Shown: positions 35,247 to 45,221, numbered from the stretch's first letter. The stretch is DNA of 64,000 bases from Aeromicrobium sp. Root236 (GCF_001428805.1 NZ_LMIS01000001.1:3637908-3701907); one strand, 5' to 3'. Notes: generated by a model not told the origin, from the letters alone. A program made the numbers and translations.

Positions 35247-35276
35247 TTTACAACATGTATCGGGATACGATACGTT
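35247..35276 (+). promoter_or_regulatory. Promoter with overlapping palindromes before the 31-codon ORF
   Basis: TTTACA (35247-35252), an 18-nt spacer and TACGTT (35271-35276). The spacer holds GTATC-GG-GATAC and TATCG-N5-CGATA, two overlapping dyads suitable for a repressor. The local sequence is A+T-rich compared with its surroundings. Confidence 0.55.
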
Positions 35277-35329
35277 TCTCTGACTGCTCCCAGCCGGAGC
35301 GACGAAACTGTAGAAGGAGGTGGACCTCA

Positions 35330-35425
35330 TGAAGAAGCTCAACACCACGACTCTCGCCCCGATCTGGCGCGATGCCGTCGCGTCTTTTGCCGGTCCCATC
35401 TCCGGAGCAGTGCACCTGAAGTAGC
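35330..35425 (+). CDS. 31-residue small ORF with near-perfect ribosome binding site
   Basis: ATG 35330 is preceded by AAGGAGGTGGACCTC, an extended match to the 16S anti-Shine-Dalgarno. The peptide begins MKKLNTTTLAPIW, contains RDAVASFAGP and ends GAVHLK. It is basic at both ends, with one Trp, no Cys and no clear transmembrane helix. It has its own promoter and intrinsic terminator (35446-35484). I do not recognise it. Possibilities are a leader peptide, a RiPP-like precursor or a regulatory microprotein. Confidence 0.55.
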
Positions 35426-35445
35426 CCACACTCGTTGGCACTTCT

Positions 35446-35484
35446 GCCGCTTCGGATCTTCGATCTGAGGCGGTTTTTCTTTTG
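35446..35484 (+). terminator. Strong intrinsic terminator
   Basis: CCGCTTCGGATC and GATCTGAGGCGG form a 12-bp stem (two G-U pairs) with a TTC loop, followed by TTTTTCTTTT. A true T-run is rare in this high-G+C window. It ends the small-ORF transcript and may act as an attenuator for the next gene. Confidence 0.88.
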
Positions 35485-35532
35485 TCCGAACATCTACTCC
35501 ACCCATCCAACCTTCAAGAGAGGAGGCGCGCT

Positions 35533-35781
35533 ATGACCACGAAGCCCGATACACGACTCATGCCCGCACAGAACCCGACCGATCCGACCACAGGAAACGA
35601 TCGAGAGGGGGTGAAGGCCGTGGGTATCCTCAACTCCCGTCAGGGCCGCAAGCGCGCCTGGGACGAGATGTCCGAGATCGACCGTGTCGTGCTCCTGGAG
35701 TCGGTGCGTCAGCGCCGCAAGGTCCAGAAGCAGAACCTCGCGATCCAGAACGAGATCTACCGTTTGCGTAGCATGCGCTGA
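35533..35781 (+). CDS. Hypothetical basic coiled-coil-like protein, 82 residues
   Basis: ATG 35533 has an AGGAGG ribosome binding site. A second in-frame start, GTG 35622, follows GAGAGGGGGTGA and would give a 53-residue form; two products are possible. The C-terminal half (EMSEIDRVVLLESVRQRRKVQKQNLAIQNEIYRL) is highly charged and helical, suitable for a coiled coil or RNA/DNA contact. The N-terminal 30 residues are Pro/Thr-rich. No family recognised. It lies behind the small-ORF unit and its terminator. Confidence 0.6.
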   Translation: MTTKPDTRLMPAQNPTDPTTGNDREGVKAVGILNSRQGRKRAWDEMSEIDRVVLLESVRQRRKVQKQNLAIQNEIYRLRSMR

Positions 35782-35841
35782 TCGCAGCTGAATGAGCGAG
35801 CGGCGGGCAGGGAGCAGTCCCCGCCCGCCGCTCGTCTGCGT

Positions 35842-36717
35842 TCAGCGCGCGGAGATGGCCTCGTCGAGGGCCAGGATGCGTCGCGCATCCCGTACGTGAA
35901 GCTCCTCGACCATGCGGCCGTTGAACGTCACCACACCCTGTCCTGCAGCCTTGGCCTCCTCGAACGCCGAGATCATGGCCTTGGCGTGCTCGACCTCGTC
36001 ATGGGAGGGCCCGAACACCGCGTTGGCCGGCTCGACCTGGCTCGGGTGGATCAGCGTCTTGCCGTCGAAGCCCATCTCGCGGCCCTGTCGCGCCTCGGCG
36101 TCGAAGCCCTCGAGGTTCTTCACGTCGTTGTAGACGCCGTCGAGGATGACCTTGCCGGCAGCGCGGGCGGCGAGCAGTGCGATCGACAACGAGGTGAGGA
36201 CCACGGGGTTGCGCCCCGGCACGTGAAGCCCGTACGTCTCGTTGACCACGTCGTTCGTGCCCATGACGATCACGGTGAGCCGGTCATGGGCAGCGGCGAT
36301 CTCGCCGGCCTGGAGCAGCGCGACCGGCGTCTCGACCATGGCCCAGAGCGCCGTCGTGTCGGGCGCACCGGCCTGCTCGAGCGCGGCGACGAGCTGGAGG
36401 ACCTCGGCGGCCGAGTTCACCTTGGGGACGAGCACGGCGTCGGGGCCGGCCTTGGCGGCCGCGGCGATGTCGGCGTCGTGCCACTCGGTGCCGATGCCGT
36501 TGACGCGGATCGCGAGCTCGCGGTGGCCGTAGTCGCCGGAGGTCACGGCGGCGCACACCCGGTCGCGTGCTTCGGGCTTGGCGTCGGGCGCGACAGCGTC
36601 CTCGAGGTCGAGGATCAGGGCATCGGCGTCGATGCCCTTGGCCTTCTCGAGCGCCCGTTCGTTGGCGCCGGGCATGTAGAGGACGGAGCGTCGGGGCCGC
36701 AGCAGGGTGTCAGTCAT
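35842..36717 (-). CDS. HpcH/HpaI aldolase family CoA-ester lyase or malyl-CoA thioesterase (CitE/Mcl2-like)
   Basis: This 291-residue TIM-barrel protein has RRSVLYMPGANERALEKA at the start and metal/CoA-site motifs DALILDLEDAVAP, WAMVETPVALL and FDGKTLIHPSQV. It belongs to the citrate-lyase beta-like group, which includes (S)-citramalyl/malyl-CoA lyases and Mcl2-type malyl-CoA thioesterases. AGGAG lies before ATG 36717. It follows an Mcl1-like gene on the same strand by 9 nt, the arrangement expected for a lyase plus thioesterase pair. Confidence 0.85.
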   Translation of the reverse strand: MTDTLLRPRRSVLYMPGANERALEKAKGIDADALILDLEDAVAPDAKPEARDRVCAAVTSGDYGHRELAIRVNGIGTEWHDADIAAAAKAGPDAVLVPKVNSAAEVLQLVAALEQAGAPDTTALWAMVETPVALLQAGEIAAAHDRLTVIVMGTNDVVNETYGLHVPGRNPVVLTSLSIALLAARAAGKVILDGVYNDVKNLEGFDAEARQGREMGFDGKTLIHPSQVEPANAVFGPSHDEVEHAKAMISAFEEAKAAGQGVVTFNGRMVEELHVRDARRILALDEAISAR

Positions 36718-36726
36718 GGGGAGCTC

Positions 36727-37785
36727 CTAGAGGTCGTAGGCGGCGGCGAGCTCGGGATCGCGCTCGGCGAGGGCCTTGGCGAGGTCGAGCATGACCTGGC
36801 ACTGCTTGCAGGAGGCGTCGTCCTCCATCTTGCCGTTGATCATGACGGCGCCCGAGCCGTCGCCCATCGCCTCGACGACCTCCTTGGCATGGGCGACGTC
36901 GGCCGGGTCGGGGGAGAAGACCTTGCGGGCGATGTCGATCTGCACGGGGTGCAGGCTCCACGCGCCGACGCAGCCGAGCAGGAACGCGTTGCGGAACTGG
37001 TCCTCGCACGCGACGACGTCCTTGATGTCACCGAACGGGCCGTAGAACGGCAGGATGTCGTTGGCCGCGCACGCGTCGACCATGCGCGCGATCGTGTAGT
37101 GCCAGAGGTCCTGCTGGTACGTCGTCCGGCCCGCGTAGAGGTCGTCGCCCTTGGGATCCTCGCGGACGAGGTAGCCGGGATGGCCGCCGCCCACGCGCGT
37201 CGTCTTCATGCGACGGCTCGCTGCGAGGTCGGCCGGCCCGAGGGAGATGCCCTGCATGCGCGGGCTCGCGGCGGCGATCTCCTCGACGTTCGTCATGCCT
37301 TCCGCGGTCTCGAGGATCGCGTGGACCAGGATCGGCCGGGTCAGGCCGGCGCGTGCCTCGAGCTGCGCGAGCAGGCGGTCGACGTAGTGGATGTCCTGCG
37401 CGCCCTCGACCTTGGGCACCATGACGACATCGAGCTTGTCGCCGATCTCGGTGACCAGGGTGATGAGGTCGTCCAGCGCCCACGGCGAGTCGAGGCTGTT
37501 GATCCGGGTCCACAGCTGGGTCTGGCCGAAGTCGGTCTGCTTCGCGATGTCGACGAGTCCCTGGCGGGCGGCTTCCTTGTTCTCGGTCTTGATGGCGTCC
37601 TCGAGGTTGCCGAGGATGATGTCGACCTTGGCCGCGATCTCGGGGACCTTCGCCTGCATCTTCTCGTTGCTCGGGTCGAAGAAGTGGATCATCCGGCTCG
37701 GCCGGAACGGCACGTCCGCCACCGGCGCGGGTGCGCCGACGGCCAGAGGACGAAGGAAGGCTCGGGGGTTTCGCACGCGGTTCAC
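36727..37785 (-). CDS. mcl1: L-malyl-CoA/beta-methylmalyl-CoA lyase-like protein
   Basis: This 352-residue HpcH/HpaI protein resembles Mcl1, which interconverts L-malyl-CoA with acetyl-CoA plus glyoxylate, and beta-methylmalyl-CoA with propionyl-CoA plus glyoxylate. Visible motifs are [39 protein letters not shown] and [12 protein letters not shown]. The GTG 37785 start has a GGAAGAG upstream. A Cys-rich C-terminus (SCKQCQ) is unusual. It points to an ethylmalonyl-CoA or related C2 assimilation route elsewhere in the genome. Confidence 0.82.
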   Translation of the reverse strand: MNRVRNPRAFLRPLAVGAPAPVADVPFRPSRMIHFFDPSNEKMQAKVPEIAAKVDIILGNLEDAIKTENKEAARQGLVDIAKQTDFGQTQLWTRINSLDSPWALDDLITLVTEIGDKLDVVMVPKVEGAQDIHYVDRLLAQLEARAGLTRPILVHAILETAEGMTNVEEIAAASPRMQGISLGPADLAASRRMKTTRVGGGHPGYLVREDPKGDDLYAGRTTYQQDLWHYTIARMVDACAANDILPFYGPFGDIKDVVACEDQFRNAFLLGCVGAWSLHPVQIDIARKVFSPDPADVAHAKEVVEAMGDGSGAVMINGKMEDDASCKQCQVMLDLAKALAERDPELAAAYDL

Positions 37786-37864
37786 TTCTCTTCCCTGATG
37801 AGGACAAAACTTCTCTCAGTATGTCCATCGGCCGAGGTCAGCGGCTAGGGCGGGGGTCACACCC

Positions 37865-38230
37865 TCACAGCCGGGTCAGGTCGACCGGCTCGAACGTGCG
37901 GTCGCCGCCGGCGTCGCCGGTGTTCACCGTGCCTTGCAGCTCGACCATCATGATCGCGGTCTCCGCCTCGGCCACCGGCCGGTGCTCGACGCCTCTGGGC
38001 ACCACGTACATGTCGCGTGGGCCGAGCACGACGTTGCCGTCACGCAGCTCGATCGTCAGCTCGCCGTCGAGCACTATGAAGAGCTCGTCGGAGTTGGGGT
38101 GGGCGTGCCAGATGAACTCGCCCTGGATCTTCGCGACCTTGACGTCGTGGTCGTTGACGGTTGCGACGAGGCGCGGCTCCCAGTGCTCGTCGAACGAGGC
38201 GAGGACGTCATCGAGACGGCACGAGTCCAT
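37865..38230 (-). CDS. Cupin domain protein
   Basis: This 121-residue single cupin has the two histidine motifs: WHAHPNSDELFIVLDGELTI (motif 1, His/His/Glu) and VVPRGVEHRPVA (motif 2, His). It probably binds a divalent metal and a small ligand. It is divergent from kdpF; the 100-bp gap holds the candidate KdpE repeats, so it might be co-regulated. Function unknown. Confidence 0.85.
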   Translation of the reverse strand: MDSCRLDDVLASFDEHWEPRLVATVNDHDVKVAKIQGEFIWHAHPNSDELFIVLDGELTIELRDGNVVLGPRDMYVVPRGVEHRPVAEAETAIMMVELQGTVNTGDAGGDRTFEPVDLTRL

Positions 38231-38251
38231 GTGGCCATCGTCTCACCTGCC

Positions 38252-38290
38252 GTCAAGGTTCCGTCAAGGTTCGCTAGCGCCGCGTCAAGG
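38252..38290 (+). promoter_or_regulatory. Candidate KdpE operator: 11-bp direct repeats upstream of kdpF
   Basis: GTCAAGGTT at 38252-38260 and 38263-38271 (11 nt apart) and GTCAAGG at 38284-38290 (21 nt further). OmpR-family regulators such as KdpE bind direct repeats one helical turn apart. A matching pair, GTCAAGAT at 47938 and 47949, lies upstream of the potassium-related genes at 46-48.7 kb. Confidence 0.6.
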
Positions 38291-38328
38291 CGGGCCGTGA
38301 ACGCGGGTCGTGGGTGTGCGATGAGGTC

Positions 38329-38418
38329 ATGACCTTCGATTCCGCAGTCCTGCTGGTGATCGTGATCGGCTTGCTGGCCTATCTCGTCGCCGCCCTGATC
38401 CTGCCCGACAAGTTCTGA
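38329..38418 (+). CDS. kdpF: KdpF, small subunit of the Kdp K+-ATPase
   Basis: This 29-residue peptide is a single transmembrane helix (VLLVIVIGLLAYLVAALI) ending LPDKF, the usual KdpF form. It stabilises the KdpABC complex. It lies 7 nt before kdpA and is too short for most gene callers. Confidence 0.88.
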   Translation: MTFDSAVLLVIVIGLLAYLVAALILPDKF

Positions 38419-38425
38419 GCCGCGC

Positions 38426-40084
38426 ATGAACGACACCGTCTCCGGCCTCCTCACGCTCGCTGCTCTCTTCGTTCTGCTCGCTGCCGTGTACGCCCCGCTC
38501 GGCGACTACATGGCGCGGGTCTTCACGACGTCGTCGCACTGGCGGATCGAGAAGCGCCTCTATCGCTTGATCGGGGTGAACCCGGACTCGGAGCAGACCG
38601 CGCGCTCGTACACGCTCAGCGTCCTCGGGTTCTCGCTGATCAGCATCATCGCGCTCTACGTGATCCTTGTCGGGCAGAGCCTCCTGCCCTTCGATCGCGG
38701 ATTGCCAGGCATGCCTTGGGAGATGGGGCTCAACACCTCGATCTCGTTCGTCACGAACACCAATTGGCAGTCGTACGGTGGTGAGTCGACGCTGGGCTTC
38801 GCCGCCCAGGCCGGGGGGCTCGCGGTGCAGAACTTCCTGTCGGCTGCGGTCGGAATCGCCGTTGCGGTCGCCCTGATTCGCGGGTTCGTGCGCTCACGCA
38901 GCGGTGAGCTCGGAAACTTCTGGGTCGACCTGGTGCGCGGAACTTTGCGCATCCTGCTGCCGATCGCGTTCGTCGGTGCCATCCTGCTGATCTCACAGGG
39001 TGCGATCCAGAACTTCAGCGACCACACGGTGCACGCGATCTCGGGCGGCTCTCAGGTGATCCCCGGTGGACCGGTGGCCAGCCAGGAGTCGATCAAGGAG
39101 CTCGGCACCAACGGTGGCGGGTTCTTCAACGCGAACTCCGCGCACCCGTTCGAGAACCCCACACCGTTCAGCAACCTGCTCGAGATGTTCTTCATCCTGG
39201 TCATCCCCGTCAGCCTGACCCGCACGCTGGGCACGATGGTCGGCAGTCGCAAGCAGGGCTTGTCGATCCTGGGCGCGATGACCTTCCTGATGGGTGTCGC
39301 CCTGGCCCTGACGACCTGGGCCGAGGTCGGTGCACACTCGCCGGCTGCCAGGCTCGCCGGCGGAGCGATGGAGGGCAAGGAGACCCAGTTCGGCACGTGG
39401 CTCTCGTCGATGTTCGCGGTGTTCACCACCGGCACCTCGACCGGGGCCGTCAACGCATCGCACGACTCCTTCACGCCGGTCGGTGGAGGGACGGTCCTGG
39501 TCAACATGATGCTCGGTGAGGTCTCGCCGGGCGGCGTCGGCGCCGGCATCTACGGCATCCTTGTCATGGCGATCCTGACCGTGTTCATCGCCGGGCTCAT
39601 GGTCGGGCGTACGCCAGAGCTCCTCGGCAAGAAGATCGGCCGCAAGGAGATGACGTACGTCGCCCTGTACACGCTGAGCGTGCCGGCGATCGTCTTGGTG
39701 GGCATCGGCGCGGCGATCGCACGATCGACCACACGTGACGTCATGGGCAATCCGGGCGGCCATGGATTCAGCGAGGTGGTGTACGCCTTCACGTCCGCAG
39801 GCAACAACAACGGCAGTGCGTTCGGCGGCATCACCGTGACCTCAGACTTCTTCCAGCTCTCCCTGGCGGCGGCGATGTTGCTCGGCCGGTTCATCCCGAT
39901 CATCTTCGTGCTCGCCCTCGCCGGCTCGCTCGCCAGACAGGGCAAGGTCCCGGTCACGGCCGGCACGTTGCCCACCCACACACCTTTGTTCGCTGGGCTC
40001 CTCGTCGGCGTGATCCTCCTGATCACCGGCCTGACGTTCTTCCCCTCGCTGGCCCTCGGACCCCTCGCGGAGGCTTTGTCATGA
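38426..40084 (+). CDS. kdpA: K+-transporting ATPase subunit A
   Basis: This 552-residue channel-like subunit has four pore-loop repeats. Visible selectivity-filter-like segments are [32 protein letters not shown] and [11 protein letters not shown]. About ten helices are predicted. It binds K+ with high affinity at the outer face and passes it to KdpB. The stop overlaps kdpB (ATGA). Confidence 0.97.
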   Translation: MNDTVSGLLTLAALFVLLAAVYAPLGDYMARVFTTSSHWRIEKRLYRLIGVNPDSEQTARSYTLSVLGFSLISIIALYVILVGQSLLPFDRGLPGMPWEMGLNTSISFVTNTNWQSYGGESTLGFAAQAGGLAVQNFLSAAVGIAVAVALIRGFVRSRSGELGNFWVDLVRGTLRILLPIAFVGAILLISQGAIQNFSDHTVHAISGGSQVIPGGPVASQESIKELGTNGGGFFNANSAHPFENPTPFSNLLEMFFILVIPVSLTRTLGTMVGSRKQGLSILGAMTFLMGVALALTTWAEVGAHSPAARLAGGAMEGKETQFGTWLSSMFAVFTTGTSTGAVNASHDSFTPVGGGTVLVNMMLGEVSPGGVGAGIYGILVMAILTVFIAGLMVGRTPELLGKKIGRKEMTYVALYTLSVPAIVLVGIGAAIARSTTRDVMGNPGGHGFSEVVYAFTSAGNNNGSAFGGITVTSDFFQLSLAAAMLLGRFIPIIFVLALAGSLARQGKVPVTAGTLPTHTPLFAGLLVGVILLITGLTFFPSLALGPLAEALS

Positions 40085-42099
40085 CGCTCCACTCCCTGCT
40101 GTCTCAGCTGCCCCAGGCCTTGCTCAAGCTCGACCCGCGCCACCTGTGGCGCAGCCCGGTCATGTTCATCGTCTGGATCGGGTCCTTGATGACGACAGTC
40201 ATCGCGGTCACCGATCCCAGCGTGTTCGCCTGGACCGTCGCCGTGTGGCTCTGGCTGACGGTCATCTTCGGCAACCTCGCCGAAGCCGTCGCGGAGGGCC
40301 GCGGCAAGGCGCAGGCGGCCTCGCTGCGGGCCGCTCGTACGGATGTCACGGCGCTTCGGATCAACCCCGACGGCACCGAGTCGCAGGTCGCCGGCACGGA
40401 GCTCAAGAAGGGGGACCGCGTCCTGGTCCGGGCCGGTGAGGTCATCCCCGGAGACGGCGACGTCGTCGAGGGCGTCGCCTCGGTCGACGAGTCGGCCATC
40501 ACCGGCGAGTCCGCCCCCGTCATCCGGGAGGCCGGCGGCGATCGTTCGGCCGTCACCGGTGGCACCAAGGTGCTGTCGGACCAGATCGTCGTTGAGATCA
40601 CCTCGGCGCCGGGAGAGACCTTTCTCGACCGGATGATCGCGCTGGTCGAGGGCGCGTCACGCCGCAAGACGCCGAACGAGATTGCTCTCTCGATCCTTCT
40701 GGTGAGCCTGACGATCGTGTTCCTGCTCGCCGTGGCGACCCTGCGGCCGATGGCGGCCTACGCCGGCGCACCGCAGAGCACGTTGGTGCTTGTCGCCCTC
40801 CTGGTGTGCCTCATCCCGACGACGATCGGCGCGCTGCTGAGTGCCATCGGCATCGCCGGCATGGACAGGCTCGTCAGGGTCAACGTCCTCGCGATGTCGG
40901 GTCGCGCAGTCGAGGCCGCCGGTGACGTCAGCACACTGCTGCTCGACAAGACCGGCACCATCACGTACGGCAACCGGCAGGCCTCGCGGTTCGTCCCGGC
41001 GGAGGGGGTCACCGCTGAGCAGATGCGTGATGCGGCCCGACTCTCGAGCCTCGCGGACCAGACGCCGGAGGGCCGCTCGATCGTCGAGCTCGCGCTGGCT
41101 CAGGGCGCCGACGACAACGACCTTCCCGTCGGGGCGGAGTTCGTCGAGTTCACGGCGCAGACTCGGATGTCCGGAGTCGACCTTGCCGACGGACGAACCA
41201 TCCGCAAGGGCGCCGGTTCGTCCGTGGCCGCATGGGTTGGCCCTGCGACAGGATCGGGATCCACGGGATTGCCGGATGGAGTTCAGCTGACGATCGACGA
41301 GGTCGCCGGGAGCGGCGGCACGCCTCTCGTGGTCGCCGAGATGAATGCCGCTGGCACAAAGGTCCTCGGGGTCGTGCACCTCAAGGACGTCGTCAAGGAG
41401 GGCATGACCGAACGATTCGCCGAGCTGCGCCGCATGGGCATCCGGACGGTGATGATCACGGGTGACAACCCGCTCACCGCCGCGTCCATCGCACGTGAGG
41501 CAGGCGTCGACGACTTCCTCGCTGAGGCCACGCCGGAGGACAAGATGCGGCTGATCCACAAGGAGCAGGAGGGCGGTCACCTCGTCGCCATGACGGGTGA
41601 CGGCACCAACGATGCTCCCGCGCTGGCTGCTGCCGACGTCGGCGTGGCGATGAACTCAGGCACGTCCGCCGCCAAGGAAGCCGGCAACATGGTCGACCTC
41701 GACTCCGACCCGACCAAGTTGATCGACATCGTGGCGATCGGCAAGCAGCTGCTCATCACACGTGGAGCTCTCACCACGTTCTCGATCGCCAACGACGTGG
41801 CCAAGTACTTCGCGATCATCCCGGCGATGTTCCTGGCGGCATACCCCTCGCTGGACTCGCTCAACGTCATGAAGCTCTCGACGCCGACCTCGGCAATCAC
41901 GTCTGCCGTGATCTTCAACGCGTTGGTCATCGTGGCGCTGATCCCGCTCGCCTTGAAGGGGGTCAAGTTCCGCGCCGCTTCGGCTGAGTCGGTCCTGCGT
42001 CGCAACATCCTGGTCTTCGGCCTCGGAGGAGTCATCGCACCGTTCGTCGGGATCAAGCTCATCGATCTCATCGTCTCGACCATCCCAGGAATCGGGTAA
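40081..42099 (+). CDS. kdpB: K+-transporting ATPase subunit B (P-type ATPase)
   Basis: This 672-residue P-type ATPase has actuator motif TGES, phosphorylated Asp289 in DKTGT, a nucleotide domain, and hinge motif [18 protein letters not shown]. Seven helices are expected. It provides the energy for K+ uptake through KdpA. The kdpC start is 2 nt after its stop. CGTACG words are sparse here compared with housekeeping genes. Confidence 0.97.
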   Translation: MTLHSLLSQLPQALLKLDPRHLWRSPVMFIVWIGSLMTTVIAVTDPSVFAWTVAVWLWLTVIFGNLAEAVAEGRGKAQAASLRAARTDVTALRINPDGTESQVAGTELKKGDRVLVRAGEVIPGDGDVVEGVASVDESAITGESAPVIREAGGDRSAVTGGTKVLSDQIVVEITSAPGETFLDRMIALVEGASRRKTPNEIALSILLVSLTIVFLLAVATLRPMAAYAGAPQSTLVLVALLVCLIPTTIGALLSAIGIAGMDRLVRVNVLAMSGRAVEAAGDVSTLLLDKTGTITYGNRQASRFVPAEGVTAEQMRDAARLSSLADQTPEGRSIVELALAQGADDNDLPVGAEFVEFTAQTRMSGVDLADGRTIRKGAGSSVAAWVGPATGSGSTGLPDGVQLTIDEVAGSGGTPLVVAEMNAAGTKVLGVVHLKDVVKEGMTERFAELRRMGIRTVMITGDNPLTAASIAREAGVDDFLAEATPEDKMRLIHKEQEGGHLVAMTGDGTNDAPALAAADVGVAMNSGTSAAKEAGNMVDLDSDPTKLIDIVAIGKQLLITRGALTTFSIANDVAKYFAIIPAMFLAAYPSLDSLNVMKLSTPTSAITSAVIFNALVIVALIPLALKGVKFRAASAESVLRRNILVFGLGGVIAPFVGIKLIDLIVSTIPGIG

Positions 42100-42101
42100 C
42101 C

Positions 42102-42680
42102 ATGAACACAGACTTCATCCGCCAGACCTTCGTCGGGCTCAAGATCCTGCTCGTCATGACCGTCGTGCTCGGGGTCGCGTACCCAGCAGCAGTGTGGGGC
42201 GTCGGGCAGGTAGCGTTCCACGACAAGGCGAACGGACAGATCGTGTCACAGCGCGGGCATGACGTCGGTTCGGCCATCATCGGCCAGAACTTCAAGGTTG
42301 CGGACGACCGGTGGTTCCACGGCCGGCCATCAGCCGCAGAGTACGACGGGCTGGCGTCGGCTTCGTCCAACCTCGGTCCGTCGAACCCGGACCTGCTGGC
42401 GTCGGTCAAGAAGCGCCAGCAGCAGATCGCGAAGGTGGAGGAGGTCCCCGTCTCGCGGATTCCCGCCGACGCAGTCACGGCCTCCGCCTCGGGTCTCGAC
42501 CCCTACATCTCGCCCGCCTATGCCGCATTGCAGGTCGCCCGTGTCGCCAGGGAACGTGGCCTGTCCGCTTCCAGTGTGAAGAGGCTCGTCGAGAGGTACA
42601 CGTCGGGGCGGCAGCTCGGCTTCCTCGGCGAGCCGAAGGTTGACGTGCTCGAGCTCAACCTGGCGCTCGAGCGACAGTGA
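42102..42680 (+). CDS. kdpC: K+-transporting ATPase subunit C
   Basis: This 192-residue protein has one N-terminal helix (LKILLVMTVVLGVAYPAAVWG) and an exported domain with GSAIIGQNF, RWFHGRPSA, YDGLASASSNLGPSNPDL and SGLDPYISPAYAALQVARVARER, all standard for KdpC. It acts as a chaperone for KdpAB and aids ATP binding. It is 12 nt before kdpD. Confidence 0.97.
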   Translation: MNTDFIRQTFVGLKILLVMTVVLGVAYPAAVWGVGQVAFHDKANGQIVSQRGHDVGSAIIGQNFKVADDRWFHGRPSAAEYDGLASASSNLGPSNPDLLASVKKRQQQIAKVEEVPVSRIPADAVTASASGLDPYISPAYAALQVARVARERGLSASSVKRLVERYTSGRQLGFLGEPKVDVLELNLALERQ

Positions 42681-42692
42681 GGCGTCCGCGAG

Positions 42693-45221
42693 GTGCACAC
42701 TGAAGACGTGCAGCACGAAGCGAGGCAGCGAGGTGTCCTGCGGGTCTACCTCGGCGCGTCGCCGGGGGTGGGCAAGACCTTCGCGATGCTCGATGAGGGG
42801 CAGCGCCGTGCCGCCAGAGGGACCGACGTGGTCATCGGATACGTCGAGACGCATGGGCGGGTCCACACCGAAGAGCAGATCGGCGAGCTTGAGCTGATAC
42901 CGCGCCGCACCATCGAGTACCTGGGGACGGCACGCCAGGAGATGGATCTCGACGCGATACTCGTTCGTCGACCTGAGGTGGTCCTCGTCGACGAGCTGGC
43001 TCACACCAACATCCCCGGTGCCCAGAACGAGAAGCGTTGGCAGGACGTCGAGGCACTTCTCGAGGCGGGCATCTGCGTCATCACGACGGTCAACATCCAG
43101 CACCTCGAGTCGCTCAACGACGTCGTCGAGTCGATCACGGGCATCCGTCAGCAGGAGACCGTTCCCGACAAGGTCGTCCGTCAGGCGGATGCGATCGAGC
43201 TCACTGACATGAGCCCGCAGGCACTGCGACGTCGCATGGCGCACGGCAACATCTACGCCGCCGACAAGGTCGACGCGGCGCTCTCGCAGTTCTTTCGCGA
43301 GGGCAACCTCACGGCGTTGAGAGAGCTCGCGCTGCTCTGGCTGGCCGATCGGGTCGACGAGGGGCTCGACCGGTACAGGGACCAGCACGGGATCGACTCG
43401 ACCTGGGCAGCTCGTGAGCGGATCGTTGTCGCGGTGACCGGGGGACCCGAGTCGGAGGTGCTGCTGCGGCGTGCTTCTCGCATCGCGTCACGCACCGGTG
43501 GCGGGGAGTGGATGGCCCTGTACGTGACCCGGGGCGACGGCCTCGTCCAGATGGACCCCGCTCGCCTCCACAAGCTGCACGTCATGACGGAGGACATGGG
43601 TGGGACGTTCCACACTGTCATGGGCGATGACCCGGCGGTGGCGATCCTCGACTTCGCCAAGGCCGAGAACGCGACCCAGGTCCTGATCGGTGCCAGTCGC
43701 CGCGGCCGGCTGTCGACGCTGGCCAACCCGGGCATCGGCGAAGTCGTGATCGCCGAGTCGGGTGACATCGACGTGCACATCGTCACGCACGACCAGGCGC
43801 GCAAGAAGCGCCGCACCATGCGCCGGGCCTCGGAGCTGAGCGGACGGCGGCGCGCGTGCGGCTTCGTCATGGGCGCCGTCGGGCCGTTGGTGCTGTCCGC
43901 ACTTCTGTTGGCCACGCCGGACTTCCACGGCCTGCCGACCGAGTCGATGCTCTACATGGCCCTGGTCGTGGCGACCGCCATCGCCGGCGGCCTCGTCCCG
44001 GCGGTCGTGAGTGCATTCGTCAGCGGTTTCGCGCTGAACTTCTTCTTCACGCCGCCGCTCCACAAGCTGACCGTGGCCAGTGGCGAGAACGCGTTCGCCC
44101 TGCTGCTGTTCGTCGTGGTGGCGATTGCGGTGTCGTCGGTCGTCGACCTAGCGGCTCGCCGAACCGTGCAGGCCGAGAAGGCGAGCGCGGAAGCTGATGC
44201 CCTCTCGGTCTTGTCGCACAGCCTGCTCCATGCCGGTGACATGCGAACGCTGCTGGCCGGAGCGTGTGAGCTGTTCGGGATGCGGGGCGCGGCGATTATC
44301 GGCCCCGACGGCGACGTCTCGATCGGCTACGGTGCGCCGGTCACCGATCTCGCCTCTGCGGACGTCACCGTGAGGGTTGATGACGAGTCCTACCTGGCGC
44401 TCGTCGGCCGATCCCTCGCCGCCGCCGACCAACGACTGCTCAAGGCGTACGCCGCACATGCGTCGGTGCTGGGCGAGCGCCGTCGTGCGATGAAGGAGAG
44501 CAGTGAGCGGCGCGTGCTCGAAGAGACCGACCGAACACGTACGGCACTCCTCGCCGCGGTCTCCCACGACCTGCGCTCGCCGTTGGCAGCCGTCAAGGCT
44601 GCCGTCAGCAGTCTCCGCAACGACCAGATCACCTGGTCGCCCGAGGATGAGCGGGCGCTGCTCGCAACCGTGGAGGAGGGGGCGGATCGCCTCGACGACC
44701 TCGTGGCCAACCTGCTCGACATGAGTCGACTGCAGATGGGTGTGGTCAACGCCCACGTCGACGAGGTCGAGGTGGAAGCAACGATTCGTACGGCTGTCGC
44801 GACGTTGGCCGGACGTCAGCGCGTTGACGTCACTGTCGCCCACGACGCGGCTCTCCTCGCCGGCGATGCGGGACTGCTCGAGCGCGTGATCGCAAATCTC
44901 GTCGGCAACGCTCTCACCTATGCTCGCGACGACTCCAAGGTCCAGGTCGACGCCTCGACGGCAGGGGAGCGCGTGCTGATCCGGATCGTCGACACAGGTC
45001 CGGGGGTGCCGCTGGACCAGCGCGATCGGCTGTTCGAGCCATTTCAACGGCTGGGCGACGTTCCGCGCGGTGAGGGCATCGGGCTCGGCCTGGCGGTCGC
45101 CCGCGGTCTCACCGAGGCGATGGACGGTACGTTGACCGTCGAGGACACCCCCGGCGGAGGACTGACGTTCATCCTCGACCTGCCGGGAACCCGCTCCGTG
45201 CTCGGTGGAGGGCAGCCATGA
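42693..45221 (+). CDS. kdpD: Sensor histidine kinase KdpD
   Basis: This 842-residue kinase contains an N-terminal KdpD ATP-binding domain with Walker A GASPGVGKTF, a Usp-like domain near 250-370, four transmembrane helices (DUF4118, about 390-500) and a GAF-like region. HisKA follows with His625 (AAVSHDLRSP), then HATPase (NLVGNALTYA, DTGPGV, GIGLGLAVARGL). It senses K+ limitation and turgor. The GTG 42693 start overlaps no gene. The stop overlaps kdpE by 4 nt. Confidence 0.96.
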   Translation: MHTEDVQHEARQRGVLRVYLGASPGVGKTFAMLDEGQRRAARGTDVVIGYVETHGRVHTEEQIGELELIPRRTIEYLGTARQEMDLDAILVRRPEVVLVDELAHTNIPGAQNEKRWQDVEALLEAGICVITTVNIQHLESLNDVVESITGIRQQETVPDKVVRQADAIELTDMSPQALRRRMAHGNIYAADKVDAALSQFFREGNLTALRELALLWLADRVDEGLDRYRDQHGIDSTWAARERIVVAVTGGPESEVLLRRASRIASRTGGGEWMALYVTRGDGLVQMDPARLHKLHVMTEDMGGTFHTVMGDDPAVAILDFAKAENATQVLIGASRRGRLSTLANPGIGEVVIAESGDIDVHIVTHDQARKKRRTMRRASELSGRRRACGFVMGAVGPLVLSALLLATPDFHGLPTESMLYMALVVATAIAGGLVPAVVSAFVSGFALNFFFTPPLHKLTVASGENAFALLLFVVVAIAVSSVVDLAARRTVQAEKASAEADALSVLSHSLLHAGDMRTLLAGACELFGMRGAAIIGPDGDVSIGYGAPVTDLASADVTVRVDDESYLALVGRSLAAADQRLLKAYAAHASVLGERRRAMKESSERRVLEETDRTRTALLAAVSHDLRSPLAAVKAAVSSLRNDQITWSPEDERALLATVEEGADRLDDLVANLLDMSRLQMGVVNAHVDEVEVEATIRTAVATLAGRQRVDVTVAHDAALLAGDAGLLERVIANLVGNALTYARDDSKVQVDASTAGERVLIRIVDTGPGVPLDQRDRLFEPFQRLGDVPRGEGIGLGLAVARGLTEAMDGTLTVEDTPGGGLTFILDLPGTRSVLGGGQP

